64,000 nucleotides of DNA from Paulownia fortunei (lineage: Eukaryota > Streptophyta > Magnoliopsida > Lamiales > Paulowniaceae), in assembly GCA_019321725.1 (NCBI GenBank), contig CM033107.1, positions 21,257,445 through 21,321,444 of the forward strand, in the 5' to 3' direction. Shown in pieces: positions 1 through 12,432 of this stretch. The first letter of the stretch is position 1, and the number at the start of each line of letters is the position of its first letter. The notes under the pieces were generated by a model. That model was not told where the DNA came from and did no database searches. It saw only the letters and a list, made by a program, of their open reading frames with translations. A program made the translations under genes and the position numbers.

Positions 1-502
1 TACACATTTCAAGAAACAAAAAATAAGAATGACAAAGGTTCAGTTAGACAGATAAATGTGGCGTCCCCCCATGAATCACCATTGATGATTTTTCTTAATA
101 ATTAATATTCCTAGATATACAGAGTAAACTCTTTAAACATACAAAATGCAGCTGAACAACTGACATCAGCAACAGATGATTTAAGAAAAATCAGATACAA
201 CCCTCGCTCTTTGGAATCACAAAATTTTCATGATCTACATGACCTGAAATGGGTATGCGTTGGGGATTTTTACTTGCAAGGTCACAATTTGAAGAAGTTA
301 ACATCTGACATTAATGAAGACTGCAAGCAAATAGGTAGCAAGACTGCTCGAGAACTCCCACATCAATTTTGTTTGTCGATGTGTATCGATGTACAGCAAT
401 AGATTAGAAGGCAACAGCAGATCTTGTACAGTACTGTAAGCAGCTTTCACAACTTAGAGAACAACACCATTGGAGATCTTCTTGATCAAAATTATCAGAG
501 TA
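1..502. other. 3' flank of the RECA3 gene
   Basis: No gene could be supported here. The part next to position 503 is presumably the 3' untranslated region of the minus-strand RECA3 gene, but no clear end point is visible. The short open frame at 211-402 has no recognisable domain and no splice context. Confidence 0.4.
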
Positions 503-3500
503 TTATGCCTCAACAGCAGTAACAGCTTCTTCATCAGTCGTCTCAGATGCAGCAACCTCCTCAATGGCCTCTCCATCTATAGCCCCTATAATAGATTCCT
601 TTGCATTGTCTGGTTCGACATCTATAAGCTTCTCTCTTAGCTTCTTCGTAAGTTCATCTCTTGTACTTACATTTTCAGACAGGTATCTCTTGAGAGCATC
701 CTTACCTTGAAAATTTTGATTGTCCATATTAAAGTACGAGCCAGACTTTGTGATGAACTTGTGTTTGCATCCCAAGTCTATGAGCTCAGCCTCCCGACAA
801 ATCCCTTTACCAAACTCAAGCTCAAATTCTGCAGTTCTAAAAGGAGGTGCATGCTTGTTCTTTACAATCTTCACAACAACTTGGCTTCCTATAGTCTGCA
901 TAACAAACAGATTAAAAGGAATCACTACAAGTCTACTGTACTTTATTTCCCGTAATTCAAAGATAGCATGTAGACTCCATGTGTTCCACAAAATTTAACT
1001 CCAAATAAGCACATAATTTCCAGGTTTACTAAAATCAACAAAATCAAATGAGTTTTTTTAACAAAAATAAATGTTAATATATGCATTGTTTAGACAGAAT
1101 TCAGGAAAAGAGAGAGGGTTTTCATTTAAATGATTGAAGGGTGTAAGGGGGTAAAGAACCATAGAAATGTCATTCTGATCAATTCTTCCAATTGAAATTT
1201 GACATGCAACATTCTCTGTCAAATGTGATGATTCTGGTAGTCAGGACAGTACAGTACTGAAGATGTTGATCCAATATATTCCAAATTTATACAAGTATTA
1301 TTCTTTTTCAGGAACCATGGGGAAGAATTTGCAATTTGGTCATTAATAAATTCAAAGTGCAACTTCATCAAAGAATCAATATGTCCACAAAGACTAGCAA
1401 CATATACTTAGACAAGAAATAAATTTTTAAAAAAAGATGAAAAAATATTGGATAATTTCAATAAAAAGTGAAGTCGTTTTATGTTGGCTATGTGAAATTG
1501 ACCAAAGCACCAATAGGTGTTGCATAACCAACAACCAACCAAGGTTTAACGAAGAATTACCAAATCTAGGATCCATTCAGATGCAATTCAAATATTTCTA
1601 CATCAAAAAGAAATTGGAATGAGCTTCCAAATATCCCAAGAAATATGAGCAAGATCCATACCTCTTCTCCCTTCTTGACCAGCCCTGTTCTCCTAATATT
1701 AAGGCGTACTGAAGCATAAAATTTCAGGGCATTCCCACCACAGGTAACTTCAGTGGGACCGCCAAATCCTCCAAAAGTGGATAGCTTCGCTCGCACCTAA
1801 AATTAAATGCAACTTATCAGGGAAGTAAAATAAAGAAATCGACTTTGCTTCTTTCAGGCAGACCCCAATTTTATGTCTTTAAGTTATGCATCATTCAACT
1901 AAATCCACAGCATCCACATTTTTCCCTCCAGCAGTCCAAAAAGAGAATTCTATGTACTACTGTAATTTGACAACCTCCATGCATTTTTTGATATGAGCGA
2001 GGGTTGGGTGGAGGTATAAGGTTAGAGTTGAAACTGAGTGAATGAAATTTCTTTTACTATATTGGCGGAAGATTTCACATGGTGGAAAGTGGGGCTGAAA
2101 AGAATTCTTTTTTAGCAAGTGACATTTTCTCAACTGCATACAGATTGAATATGAAGTTTACTGCAATGCAACATAAAAGAAACCAGAAAATTTATGATCC
2201 TTATACTAGGAGTAGAAAGTTAATTGGTTGGGTACTTATTTTTTCCATGCCTGACAATACGCAAAGGAAAGCAACTCAGGAATAAAATGGGGGGAAAAAG
2301 AAAAGCTATATAAAAAAATCATAACAGTGCATGAGAAGTTGCCTCAGATCTTGCACAATGCCCTTAAACATTGAGAATGTAGTGTCTTTCCAGATTTCAT
2401 TACAAGATATTTTGTTTGTGTGACAGGAAAGATAAACAGAAAAACACGAATGGCATCAACTCACCATATAAGGTTGGAGTTTAATATATATTTATTTGAA
2501 AAGGCATGTCAGTATTCATTCTAAGCTAGGATCGAACTCTCCATGAGAGTCATAGTTTTGCCCTTCCCTACATCTGTACATCTGACAGACTTTCATTTAG
2601 CAACTTTGCAGGGGTGACAAGTATATGCATAATGGATTTCGATCTGCTTTTGTCGTAAATATTTGAGAGGGTTAGAGTCCATCTAGATTGCAATTAACAA
2701 GATCACCTTGAAGCTAGAACATGAATGATGAATTCAAAAACACGAATACTGTCGAATAAACATCTAAGCTTGATGTTTTAAATAGTTTATGAAAGAGCAG
2801 GTCATATGGATGCTTCCACAAAATAACCAGGAAAAAACTGGATGCTTCCCAAGAGTTGAAAGTACGGAGTCCACAAAGTTTTCACTTTCTAATTACATGT
2901 CACATGGTCAGGACTCATTCAGAAATTTATGGGGTCATAAGGTGATTTAACAATTTAGCAGGAACAAATATCAACTGATGGTCTAAATGACAAATATATT
3001 TCAAGGAAGAAATAACAACAGGCCAATAATGCAATGGCGTAACTTTGAATACATTTATAGACATGTGGATACCAAAGGCTTTCCCATGGGTTCCCACAAC
3101 TTTTGTCTTCGAGTACATTTAGTGTGGTGGAGCAAGCAGAGAAAAGAAAATAGTTTCAACCTTGTCTTTTGGTGTCCATATATGAAGAACAAAATAAACT
3201 GACAGGATATGACATTTGACACAGGATTATTGTCATGATGATTTGTAATCCCACAAAGATATATAAGTGCAGGTAAAACTCTCTGAGAGGAGGCTCGGTT
3301 ATATGATTTAATAGTCATTGGAAAATAATAGAAAGTAAAAGTAACATAATGGAAGTTTAAAAGAGTAGAGGAAAAATCCAGAAATATAACCGAAAAGAAT
3401 GCTAAAAGGAAAAAGAAAGAGAACATATATATGTGGGCTAACAAGATATTAAACATGCAACAAGAAGCATCAAAGGAATTGTAAATAAAGACCTTCCACA

Positions 3501-6500
3501 TAGTTTGCCATGAAAGTTTTATATACAAATTGGAGCAACAGCATATACTAATCATAAGGCAATAAAGTAGGGTATAGATGGAAAATATCTAAAGACCGTT
3601 AAATGCATCAGAAGTTTATGGCCCATGCCTGATTTGTAAAAATTAATATTGTCTGCGAAAGAGATAATGAGTGGCTCAATTTGCGAAGTGCCTGACTCAT
3701 AAGTCTTGCTTGCATTGCCATGTGCGCATCTCCCATTTCACCATCAAGTTCACTTTTAGGGACCAGAGCAGCTACCTACCAGGGAAAATTGGAAAATATA
3801 GTGCAAATAAGAAAGATTGTCAATTTATTTGCTCCAGCCCATGACATGCAGAGACCATATCATCTTACTTACACTATCAACAACAACAACATCTACTGAA
3901 CCACTCCGGATTAGGGTATCCACCAGACTGAGAGCTTGCTCACCACAATCCGGTTGCGAGAGAAGCAAATTTTCAGTTTTTACTCCAATAGCCTCGGCTA
4001 AAGCTGGATCAAGAGCATGCTCGGCATCTACAAAGACACAGTAACCTATACACGACAAAAGCAAGTAGAAGCATAAGTTCTGGCCAGAGCCAATATCATT
4101 TCCACTATAAACCAGAAAACTTTTGTAAAAAAAATGACAAATAAGAAAATTTTCTAATTGTATCTATTGTTGATGAGCTCATCACAAATTTCATGTGTAT
4201 AATTTGTTACTCATGAGTTCTAGCATGCTTAACGGAGGTCTTCTTTCTGCCTTACTTTATCTATTTTTTCTTTTTATTGCATGAAATAGTCTCCTCGATA
4301 AATGAAAGCTTAGATGTTATGTTTATGCATAGAACTAGCAAACTAGATTTGAGTCGCCACATTTTTCACTCTCTTTTCAAGATAATTTTCATACCATGGT
4401 GGTAGCATCTAAATGTGTGAAAGTTGTAGGGAAAACAAGCATGCCCTATCATTGACAAAGTGGAGCATGAGTCTGGATACACAACAAAAAACATTTTCAT
4501 GGTATTTCCTATACAAGCCAGCTTTAAAGCCAGAAGGTTTTCTTTCCAATGGGTTCATCACAACTTTGAACCAGGTAATCCTTTATTAGCTTTAACTTTC
4601 ATAAAGTACTTTTCAATTTGTCTTCTAGAAGATTACTCATAAAAAAGTTATACTCCCTCTGTCCCAAAAATTTAGGGTCTAGTTTGACCAAACAAGGAGT
4701 TTTAGATAAGAATTGAAAAGTGTAATTTTTGTGTACTTCTATACTACTGCCCTTAAACGTAGTGGTTGTAAGTTAGTAGTGTGGCATAATTATTTTAATG
4801 GAGAAGGCAGTTTTGGAAACAAAAAAATCATTGTACAAAATAAAGTCTTATTTTGGGAGCTTGAAAGATCTAGCAGAAAAATACAAAACTGAAATTTGAT
4901 GATGTCATAACATGTAGAAATGGAGAGATTTTAAGTCTAGTGGGTCTGAAATGTTAGATCAGTGAATGAGTTCTGTACTCATTGAGAACTTAACACAGAA
5001 AACAGAAATTGGTAAATCATCTTCTTTATCTTCCTTATTGAAGTCCAAGAAGGACCTTCTATCTTCCTTATCTATGTATGCTGCGTATTTCACATTTTCC
5101 AGTGAACCCATCTTACCAACTTCCAGTGGATGTAGCTGCAACTAAAGCCATTAAAACAAGTTTCTGATACATAATCTTTATGTAATGTAACATGCATCAG
5201 ACATCTCTACAAGATAAGGAAAAAGTTGAAAAGGAAAGTAGCATATCCCATTTTATGGTAAACGTAAAAATGGGAAAGCAATCGCTGAAAATTTACTGAG
5301 AATAATCTAGAAGAATCAGTACACCAAATACATTCTGATCCTGACAAATAAAATACTCAAATTGTTGAGCAAAATAAAGGATGGTGAACAATTTTGGTTA
5401 AAAAAACAATCCTCATGGAAGCAGAATATGGACAAACTGACTAACCTCCTTGTTTTTGTGCCTCGGCAATCACATGTAAAGCAAGAGTTGTTTTCCCAGA
5501 AGCTTCTGGACCATATATCTCCACAACCCGTCCCTGATAGAACTCAAAAATGTCGTAACTCCAAATAAATACATATACCAAAAGACTATCTAACAACATA
5601 ATCCCAACTTTTAACAGCTTTACATTTATGTGTACACCAAAATATAACTACATGCAATTACACAAGAAAGGTTTGCAGTTATGTATCGACCCATAAGTTC
5701 AAGAAGAAACTAAGTAATAGAAATGAGAAGAAGTATCATTTTATAATTGCTGTAAACAGAAGCATAAACGAGATGATAGATTGCATATTCATTAAGAAGG
5801 TCTAGAAAATAAACCCGATATTACTGGACCAATCACCATATTTTAAGATTTGCCAGACCGCATAAGGGCACATTGGTGCCAACTCGAACAAAATTAAGAT
5901 TTTCAAGATTCAAAATCTTTACTCATGCTAAGTTCATTGCACCAACCACCAATTGCCTATATATTTACAATTTACGTTCATAGAGTGAGAAATATATAAC
6001 TGCCATCTCTTAAAAAGTTAAATTCCACAAGTATGTCTCATCTGCACATGGGAAACTGCACCATTGCATACAAAACAATCTCAGATTCTCTTAACACTGT
6101 AAGATACCTTTGGAAGTCCTCCTATTCCCAATGCAACATCCAATGCAAATGATCCAGTAGACACCACCGGAGTGTGCCTAAGAGAGACTGACCGACCAAG
6201 CCACATAATGGATCCTTTTCCAAATGATGCGGTGATCTGATCCAGAGCTAGCTTTAGTGCTAAATCTTTCTGGGACATATTCTCTTCGCCAGAATCACTT
6301 GCATCTGATTTTGGTTTCCTTCTACCTTCAGACAGATGGAATTATGTGGAATTAACTTACTCATGAAGCTTTCAAACATAAGGAACGAATAAATACTGAA
6401 AGGATCAAAGGAACTACATAAAGAAAATCCTTTCAAGCAGAGAACTACAGCAATCCTAGGCAAAAGCTCACTGATGATGCAAATTGGTACACATAATCCT

Positions 6501-7930
6501 CATTGAGCAACCACGAATTAATAACTCATCCTTATCAACTCAACTACAGTAGAAACCCTTGGCAAAGGTAGAAACGATCAGATCACATGCATAATAAGAT
6601 AGTCAATTGGAAGACTAGCCGTCCATCTACTTGATGACCCAAATATCTAATAGCTACAATCCATGTGTATATGATTATACCGATCAAGACATAAACGATT
6701 CTAAAATATTAATTGAGGATAATTAGATCAATGAATGGAAAAAGAATTACATTATCCAGCTGCAAATAGTGGTGGAATAAATCCAATGTAAAAGAAAATG
6801 TATTAATATACTACAAGGCTCTTCAAGCCTTCCGGGTGGTGCATATGATTATACATAAGATCAATAGAGACATAAATGATTCTCAAAAATATTAATTGAA
6901 GATAATTAGATCAATGGATGGAAAAAAAATTACATTATCCAGCTGCAAATAGTGGTGAAATAAATCCAATGTAAACGAAAATGTATTAATATACTACAAG
7001 GCTCATCTAAATGTACAATACAAGAAAACATAGTAATATACACCTGTGCGATTACTTTAACCACTCCTTTTCGTTTTTGGATTGTTCCTAAATACAAGAC
7101 ATCAATGGCACTCTACCAAAAGAAGAACGATTACAAGATATATCAATCTACTCCAGGACTAAATACAGATGTAAGTAATCCAAAATGAAATTGTTGGTAA
7201 GCAAGTTAAGAAGATGTGACAATTGCAATAAACAAACATTTCGTGAAACTTTCAGTACCTTTTGTGGAAAAGTTGCATAGCTGTGTAGATGTTTCCAATA
7301 ATCCCCTCATAGATTCCTGCAAAGCCAATACAACCAAGATAAAAACGTTGAGTTGTGCAACAGCCATTTCCTACCACCCAGCCAATTTTGAACCCCCTCC
7401 CTTGTTTCCTTTCCCCAAACAAAACATAAAAGAGAAAAGAAAAGCATTAAAAAAATTTCACACTCCAGGCAATAGATATATTCTCCTCACGTTTTCAGGA
7501 AAAAGCCAAAAAAAGAATAATAATAATAATAATGATAATAATAATAATAAATTAATTAATTAAACTCTGAATTCAAGTTTCTGACTAAATAAATATCCTC
7601 CCTTGGAGAAGGAGAAGGAGAAGGAGAAGAAACAAGCTCAAAAAAAGGACCACTTTACATATATCTTCAAGTAAAAATGAAAAAATAAGGTCTTGTCTAA
7701 ATTTCTAACATACGTATATCTCACACTCTATCAATGTTATTCTACCATTTTCTTGCTGCAAGTTCCATCTCAAACAAAAAAAAAAATAGAAAAAAAGAAA
7801 AAAAGAAAGAAAGAAACAATGCAGAGAAATTATTGCAAAAAATACAGCGCAAATGAGAATAGAACAAAACCTGCAACTGGGGCAAAAGAGAGCGTCTCAG
7901 AGAAGAAGCGTTTCGAAGAAGCCGCGCCAT
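503..7930 (-). CDS. RECA3: Mitochondrial-type RecA recombinase (RECA3-like), eight coding exons
   Basis: ATP-dependent strand-exchange protein of the bacterial RecA family. By homology with plant RECA3 it should act in mitochondria, suppressing recombination between short repeats. Coding exons on the minus strand: 7930-7871, 7316-7259, 6325-6108, 5533-5446, 4045-3873, 3775-3629, 1796-1662, 895-503. All phases agree and give 423 residues. The start ATG at 7930 opens [16 protein letters not shown], an Arg/Ser/Leu-rich mitochondrial presequence much like that of Arabidopsis RECA3. The RecA core follows: SFGKGS near the core start, Walker A GPEASGKT (about 120-127), Walker B VVVVDS (about 194-199), the [19 protein letters not shown] loop-2 region (exon 7) and an acidic C-terminal tail. 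Every intron has GT-AG ends except the intron after exon 6, which uses a GC donor (CAG|GCATGG). Intron 4 holds a Stowaway-like MITE and intron 2 a tandem duplication. No frame damage is seen, so the gene looks functional. Certain as RecA; the assignment to RECA3 rather than another organellar RecA rests on the N-terminus. Confidence 0.93.
4653..4865. mobile_element. Stowaway-like MITE remnant in RECA3 intron 4
   Basis: The left end reads TA followed by CTCCCTCTGTCCCAAAAAT, the classic Stowaway (Tc1/mariner-type MITE) terminal sequence. About 200 bp further on, TTATTTTGGGAGCTTG is a damaged inverted copy of the same end. The body is short and non-coding. The right boundary is approximate because that terminus has decayed. 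Confidence 0.6.
6670..7006. repeat. Tandem duplication (about 183 bp) inside RECA3 intron 2
   Basis: Two head-to-tail copies share long identical blocks, such as ATTACATTATCCAGCTGCAA at 6746 and again at 6929, and ATATACTACAAGGCT near 6807 and 6990. The offset is 183 bp over most of the unit and slightly less at its left end. A short unrelated stretch (CTTCAAGCCTTCCGGGTGG) separates the copies. It lies wholly in an intron and changes no exon. Confidence 0.85.
7513..7629. repeat. Simple repeats: AAT-rich and GGAGAA tracts in RECA3 intron 1
   Basis: An imperfect (AAT)n tract runs over about 7516-7562, followed at 7605-7629 by GGAGAAGGAGAAGGAGAAG. Both are ordinary microsatellites within the first intron of the RECA3 gene. 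Confidence 0.8.
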
Positions 7931-8136
7931 TTTCGATTCTATTAAAAAAAAAAAAAAAGTCTAGAAATTTAAAGAGGTGAAAAGATCCCTTCTTTTTAAC
8001 AGTAGACAGTTCAGTGTTCACCCACTCAAACAGCAACCCTCTTCAAAATTAGAGATATCCATGCCAAAATTTCTCAGACCAACAAATAAACAAACTCGAA
8101 TTAACAATCAATATGCTTGTTTGTGCTTTGAAATTT

Positions 8137-8139
<3 letters not shown>

Positions 8140-8174
<35 letters not shown>

Positions 8175-8197
8175 GCAGAGGGTTGTTAGGGTTTATA
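8140..8197 (-). promoter_or_regulatory. RECA3 core promoter: TATA/telo-box and TC tract
   Basis: On the minus strand, TATAAA (8197-8192) overlaps an AAACCCTAA telo-box (8194-8186). These are followed about 15 bases later by a pure (TC)17 tract (8173-8140), seen as GAGAGA on the plus strand. A TATA element about 30 bases before a pyrimidine tract fits a plant core promoter with initiation in or near the TC tract, giving a leader of about 210-240 nt to the ATG at 7930. Telo-boxes are known in promoters of growth and cell-cycle genes. The start point is inferred. Confidence 0.5.
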
Positions 8198-8463
8198 AGG
8201 GGTTTTCCCTCCTTTTTCAACTTCTCTTCTATGGAGTTCCTGGACAAGAAAAAGATTTATTAAATTTATGAAGTCCATAAATTGAAACTTTATTTTGTTT
8301 TTCTTTTTTCATAATTAATGGGCATCTCTCCCGCACGTGTAGAGGTCAAAGTCAAATGGCAATCGAAAATGCTAAATTTTGATCCTCTTTTATTTTAATG
8401 TTCATCTTTATTTCATTTAATATAAACATTTAAAAAATATTTTATATATTAGCATAAATTTTA

Positions 8464-11200
8464 AAGGTAAAATGGTACTTCACTCTCCAAATTTAATTAT
8501 TTTGACATATTATTTTAAAAAATAAATTTTAAGTAATTTGTTCCTTCAAACTTAATTATTTTAGCATTTTACCTCAAAAAATAAATTTTAAATATTTTAT
8601 TCCGCTCAATTTATATTTATTATAACACTTTGCCTACAATATCATTTTTAAATTAATTTTTTACCAAAATGCTCTTTGTTAGCTATCATCGTGCATTTTT
8701 TTTTTTATTTTTTCATGCAGAAGTCAAGAAAAATACATTGTAATATTTTTTTGTTATTGTTAATAGTGAAAACACGACAAATGATGATACTTTTATTGTA
8801 AATAATGGTAATATTTTTACAAATAGTATTGGGATGTATTGTTTACATTAGGGGTGTAAAGTAATAAAATAGATATAAGTTAATGGGACAAAATGTTTAA
8901 AATTTATTCTGAAAAGGTAAAATTTCAAAATAATTATGTTTGAGGGGTCAAAGTGGTTAAAATTTATTTTTTGGAGATAAAATTTCAAAAGATAAATAAA
9001 AAAAAATTCTATATTTTAGCAAAATTGTTAATAAAACTCTACGAAAATAGCCAAAAACCTCCATCGTGTTTTAAAAAAATCAGCACACTCGCCCTTAACC
9101 CTAGCACTGTTAATTTTTTACAAGACTTTCCCGTTATACCCTTATATAAATTTATTGTTAACACCTAACTTACTTCCACAAACCAACACTATAAACAAAG
9201 AGGAGATGAGAGGGTTTAGGGTTCGATGATGATGAAGAGGCGATGGTGGACTTTATGCGAATGCGGATTTCACGCGGAAGGTTTCATGAAGAAGCTCGAA
9301 GAGACGCATCCATTCCAGGAGACACGTCTATTCCAAGAGTTGGAGTTTGCGATCTTCATCTAAGAATAAAAATGGAGAGTTGTTTTGTTCAACAGAAGGA
9401 AACAATGAGTTGCGACCGTGCCCAAAGCGGCGACCCCTCGTTTTCGTTCAAAGTTTGCAACTTCAGTCGAACCAACTCATCAAGTTTTATTGTGTAAATA
9501 GAAGTGTATATTTTTTTTTTAAGTTTTCACTTTTGGATTTTGCATTTTACTCTATTTCTGGTAATAATCTTCAACCAACGTCTGATTTTGTATTATATGT
9601 AAATTTTATTTGTGTATTGTGATATTCAATTATTGAATTAGGGCAAAACCTTAAATTCATATTTTTAATTTTTACCCTAATTACTAAATTGGGGAAAACC
9701 CTAATTTTTATAGGCTTGCTCTAATTATTGAAATGGCGAAAATCCTAATTTTTTTATTTGTCCTAATTACTAATTGGGAAAAAATCTAATTTTTTTTTTG
9801 CCCTACTTATTGAATTCAGGAAAAAAAAAATTGTAGACTTGCTCTAGTTTTGACTTTAGTTTGTTTTTATTAGTACTCATTTACTTTGAAGATATTGTTT
9901 TCGGGTTTAGGCTGTTATAATGGTGGCTGGATGATACGACTGTTGATGATGAAGCCATATTAATTGAATTAGCCATTGAATTCAAATTAATTCAATTTTG
10001 TAAGGAGCTTGAGGGTGAGGAAGATGTTTGAGGGAGGCTGTGAAAAAAATATGTTGAGGACCTTACTTGGGTTAATGTATGTACTGAATTAAATTAGAAA
10101 ACAGATAAATTCACATTTGAATAAATAAAGAAAAAATTTGACAGCTATGCACGACATACCACATTTATTGAATTGATTTCTCAGCCTGGGATTAATTGGG
10201 ATGAAGTAGCAAATAAAATTTCTATTTTTGCTGCATTTTGGAATTCGTATTTTGAGATATGTTTATATTTAAGTTTATTTAATTTAATGAAGTGTTGATA
10301 ATGTATTTCATTATATTTTTTTCTTTCATTACAGCTTCACCAGGAAGCTTCCATGTATCACATCGAATGAAAGCTTAATTGGAAGAAAATATGTGTTCAA
10401 GACTGATGATGAAGAACCACAACTGCCGCCCCACCTTCACCACCTCTTCAAGATAGGGTTTAAGGATTGGTTTGTTCATTTGTTGTTTGAACAATATCAT
10501 TAGTTTAATTATGATGTTTGAACTATATTTTATTTATTTAAATATGGTTCTAATTATGATTTTAATACTGGTTTGGGCAATATTTTTTATAATAGTTTAA
10601 CAGTGTTTTTGCTAATGGTTTGACAGTATTTTTTTATGATGGTTTGGGCATTCTTTTGTTTGTCTGGTGCATTTGTTGGTTGTAAATATTGATTGTAATG
10701 TTAGTTAATTTTCCTTGTAAAGTTCCGTGTAATTGTATGTAAATTTTCTTGTATTTTTTTATTTTTGTAATTTCCTTGTATTTTTTATTGTAATTTTTTG
10801 GTCACTTTTCCATAATTTATTTAAAACTACCATGTAATTTTTTTGTATTTTAATGGAATTGTTAATTATTTTTTTTGTAATTTTTTTTAACTTTCATTGT
10901 AAAGTTTCTTGTATTTGATTCCTTGCAAGTTTTTTTAATTCCTTGTAAAACATCCATGTAATTTTTTTTGGAATTTTTTGGAATTTCTTGTATGTTTAAT
11001 GGTATTTTAGTGAATTTATAGTAATTTTTTTATGTAATTTTTTTTGGAATTTCGTTAAAACATAGAGGGGGGTTTTTTGGATTTATCCCAAGTACCCAAA
11101 TAATTAAGTTTGAAGGAATAAAATTCTTAAAATTTACTTTTAAAATTAATGTGCCAAAATAATTAAATTTGATAGGTGAAGTTTCATATACCCAATCTTT
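8464..11200. repeat. Repeat block with inverted related ends (8.46-11.2 kb)
   Basis: The left end (from about 8464: ACTTCACTCTCCAAATTTAA, continuing for some 90 bases) matches the reverse complement of the right end (about 11090-11195) over roughly 90 bases with scattered differences. A related inward-facing copy lies at about 8930-9000. The interior has T-rich degenerate repeats (CCCTAATTACTAAATTGGGG-like units at 9610-9830 and TTCCTTGTAATTTTTT-like units at 10700-11060) and no intact ORF. It could be one long-TIR (MULE-like) element carrying foreign sequence, or two copies of a short repeat in opposite orientation. The same family occurs at 26820-27301. Confidence 0.5.
9180..10470 (+). other. 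Non-repetitive segment between the inverted ends; possible captured gene debris
   Basis: Between the inverted repeats is a stretch with less AT bias at both ends (9190-9480 and 10330-10460). One frame near 9238 has a Cys-x-Cys pattern (TLCECGFHAE), but it stops after about 40 codons. No family can be named and no continuous frame exists. I report it only as sequence that differs from the surrounding repeats. Confidence 0.25.
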
Positions 11201-11347
11201 AAATATATATTTATTTCACTTTCAAACCCATTTTATGCTTTAGTAGCACAGCTACTTCTGCCACTGCACGCCTCTAACCCAAAGCGTACCAAAAAATATT
11301 GCTCACCAAACAACAACCATGCAGCCGCCCTTGAGGCAAGAAATCAA

Positions 11348-11690
11348 GACTTTGTTTGGTGTTATTTTTTGTATTCTGTGGAAAATATTTTGGTAAAACA
11401 TATTTTGGATAACAGGATTGAGAAACATATCAAGAATAAAAATGTATGTATTTGAATGTTTTGTTGGAAAAAATAATATAATATATTTTTAAAAATATTT
11501 TTAATTTTAGATATCTTTTAAAATTATTTTGCTGTAGTTAGAGGTGTATAATATAATATATAATTATTTAATTAAAATAATAATTTTAAGTATTTTGGGG
11601 ATAAAACTTGTTTCCCAAAATGTTAATCCCGAACACTTTTTCCATTTCGAGAGAAGAAAAATATTTTCAAAAATTAACACCAATCAAGGC
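11348..11690. mobile_element. MITE, copy 1 of the CTTTGTTTGGT family
   Basis: Terminal inverted repeats: left GACTTTGTTTGGTGTTATTTT, with the reverse complement of the right end reading GCCTTGATTGGTGTTAATTTT. The interior is AT-rich, non-coding, and contains GTATTTGAATGTTTTGTTGGAAAAAATA-like sequence shared with the copy at 18328-18702. No clear target-site duplication is visible, so the superfamily is left open. Confidence 0.65.
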
Positions 11691-11885
11691 CCCAATAATT
11701 CAACTCGGGCAAAACGAGTTCCTGATCCAACCCTTCCATTCCCTCCAACATATTTCCTCAATCGCCCATGAGTCCCAAATGTTGTGCCTGAAATAAATCA
11801 GGAGAGAGAATCATCCACCAAGGACAGGGAAGTATAATTAAATAGTTTAGTCGATGGCCTCCACACACATGCAACATCTCCATTA
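11691..11885. other. Short unique stretch left of the copia element, possibly LINE sequence
   Basis: About 190 bp between the MITE and the left LTR. Its composition differs from the neighbouring AT-rich DNA and open frames run through it. The same kind of sequence resumes beyond the right LTR, where a LINE endonuclease start is recognisable, so this may be part of the same LINE. That link is an inference. Confidence 0.25.
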
Positions 11886-12311
11886 TGTTTAGAAAATGAC
11901 TAACTATTTTTGGTCAAAAATGAAAGGTGGCTAACTTACATAATTGTTAATTAAGGTGTCTAATTTAATTTTTTATATAAATTTCACCAACCTATATTTT
12001 TTAAACCTATATAAACCCCATTAACTCTCATTTGTAGAGCATCCCAAAATTAGAGAATTAGAGAGAGTTTGAGAGAAAAACTTAAGAGAAAAAACTTGTG
12101 AATGAATTTTATAAAGAAAAATTATTGTGTGAGTTGTAAGTGTTGTAAACACTTTGTATATTTTCTCCCTTTAGTAAAACGATCTGCAGCAGGTTCGGAG
12201 ATGTAGGCACAATTGGCCGAACTCTGTTATCAAATTTGTGTGTGTTATTTTCGCTGTTATTTCACATTCTCACTCATCTGATTTATTGGAAATTTCCATA
12301 ATTTCCTAACA
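11886..12311 (+). repeat. 5' LTR of copia element 1
   Basis: It begins TGTTTAGAAAATG and ends CTAACA (TG...CA). The later half has TTGTAAACACTTTGTATATTTTC and CGATCTGCAGCAGGTTCGGAG, both found again in the right LTR. TATATAAAC near 12009 is a plausible TATA box for the element transcript. Confidence 0.9.
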
Positions 12312-12313
12312 AC

Positions 12314-12326
12314 TGGTATCAAGAGC
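12314..12326 (+). other. Primer binding site of copia element 1
   Basis: TGGTATCAAGAGC lies two bases after the 5' LTR. It matches the initiator-Met tRNA 3' end complement (TGGTATCAGAGC) used by most plant copia elements, with one extra A. Confidence 0.85.
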
Positions 12327-12432
12327 TCTAGGTTTAGTGTTAAATTCTGTCAATTTTCTATGATGAATAATCTGAAACGATTTGGAGGAAGTTAGATTCA
12401 AGTGGGAGCGATAACTACAAATGAAGGGAATA

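Noticed and set aside
503..991. Open frame starting at 991 as an independent gene
   Set aside because: Only 895-503 is coding. The first 32 codons are intron sequence before a TGCAG acceptor, and the rest is the last RECA3 exon.
3055..3555. 166-codon minus-strand frame
   Set aside because: It lies in a RECA3 intron, is Phe/Tyr/Leu-rich as expected of AT-rich chance frames, and has no domain.
9243..9622. Overlapping frames as a small gene
   Set aside because: They are short, with no domain, and lie inside a repeat block; frames close quickly.
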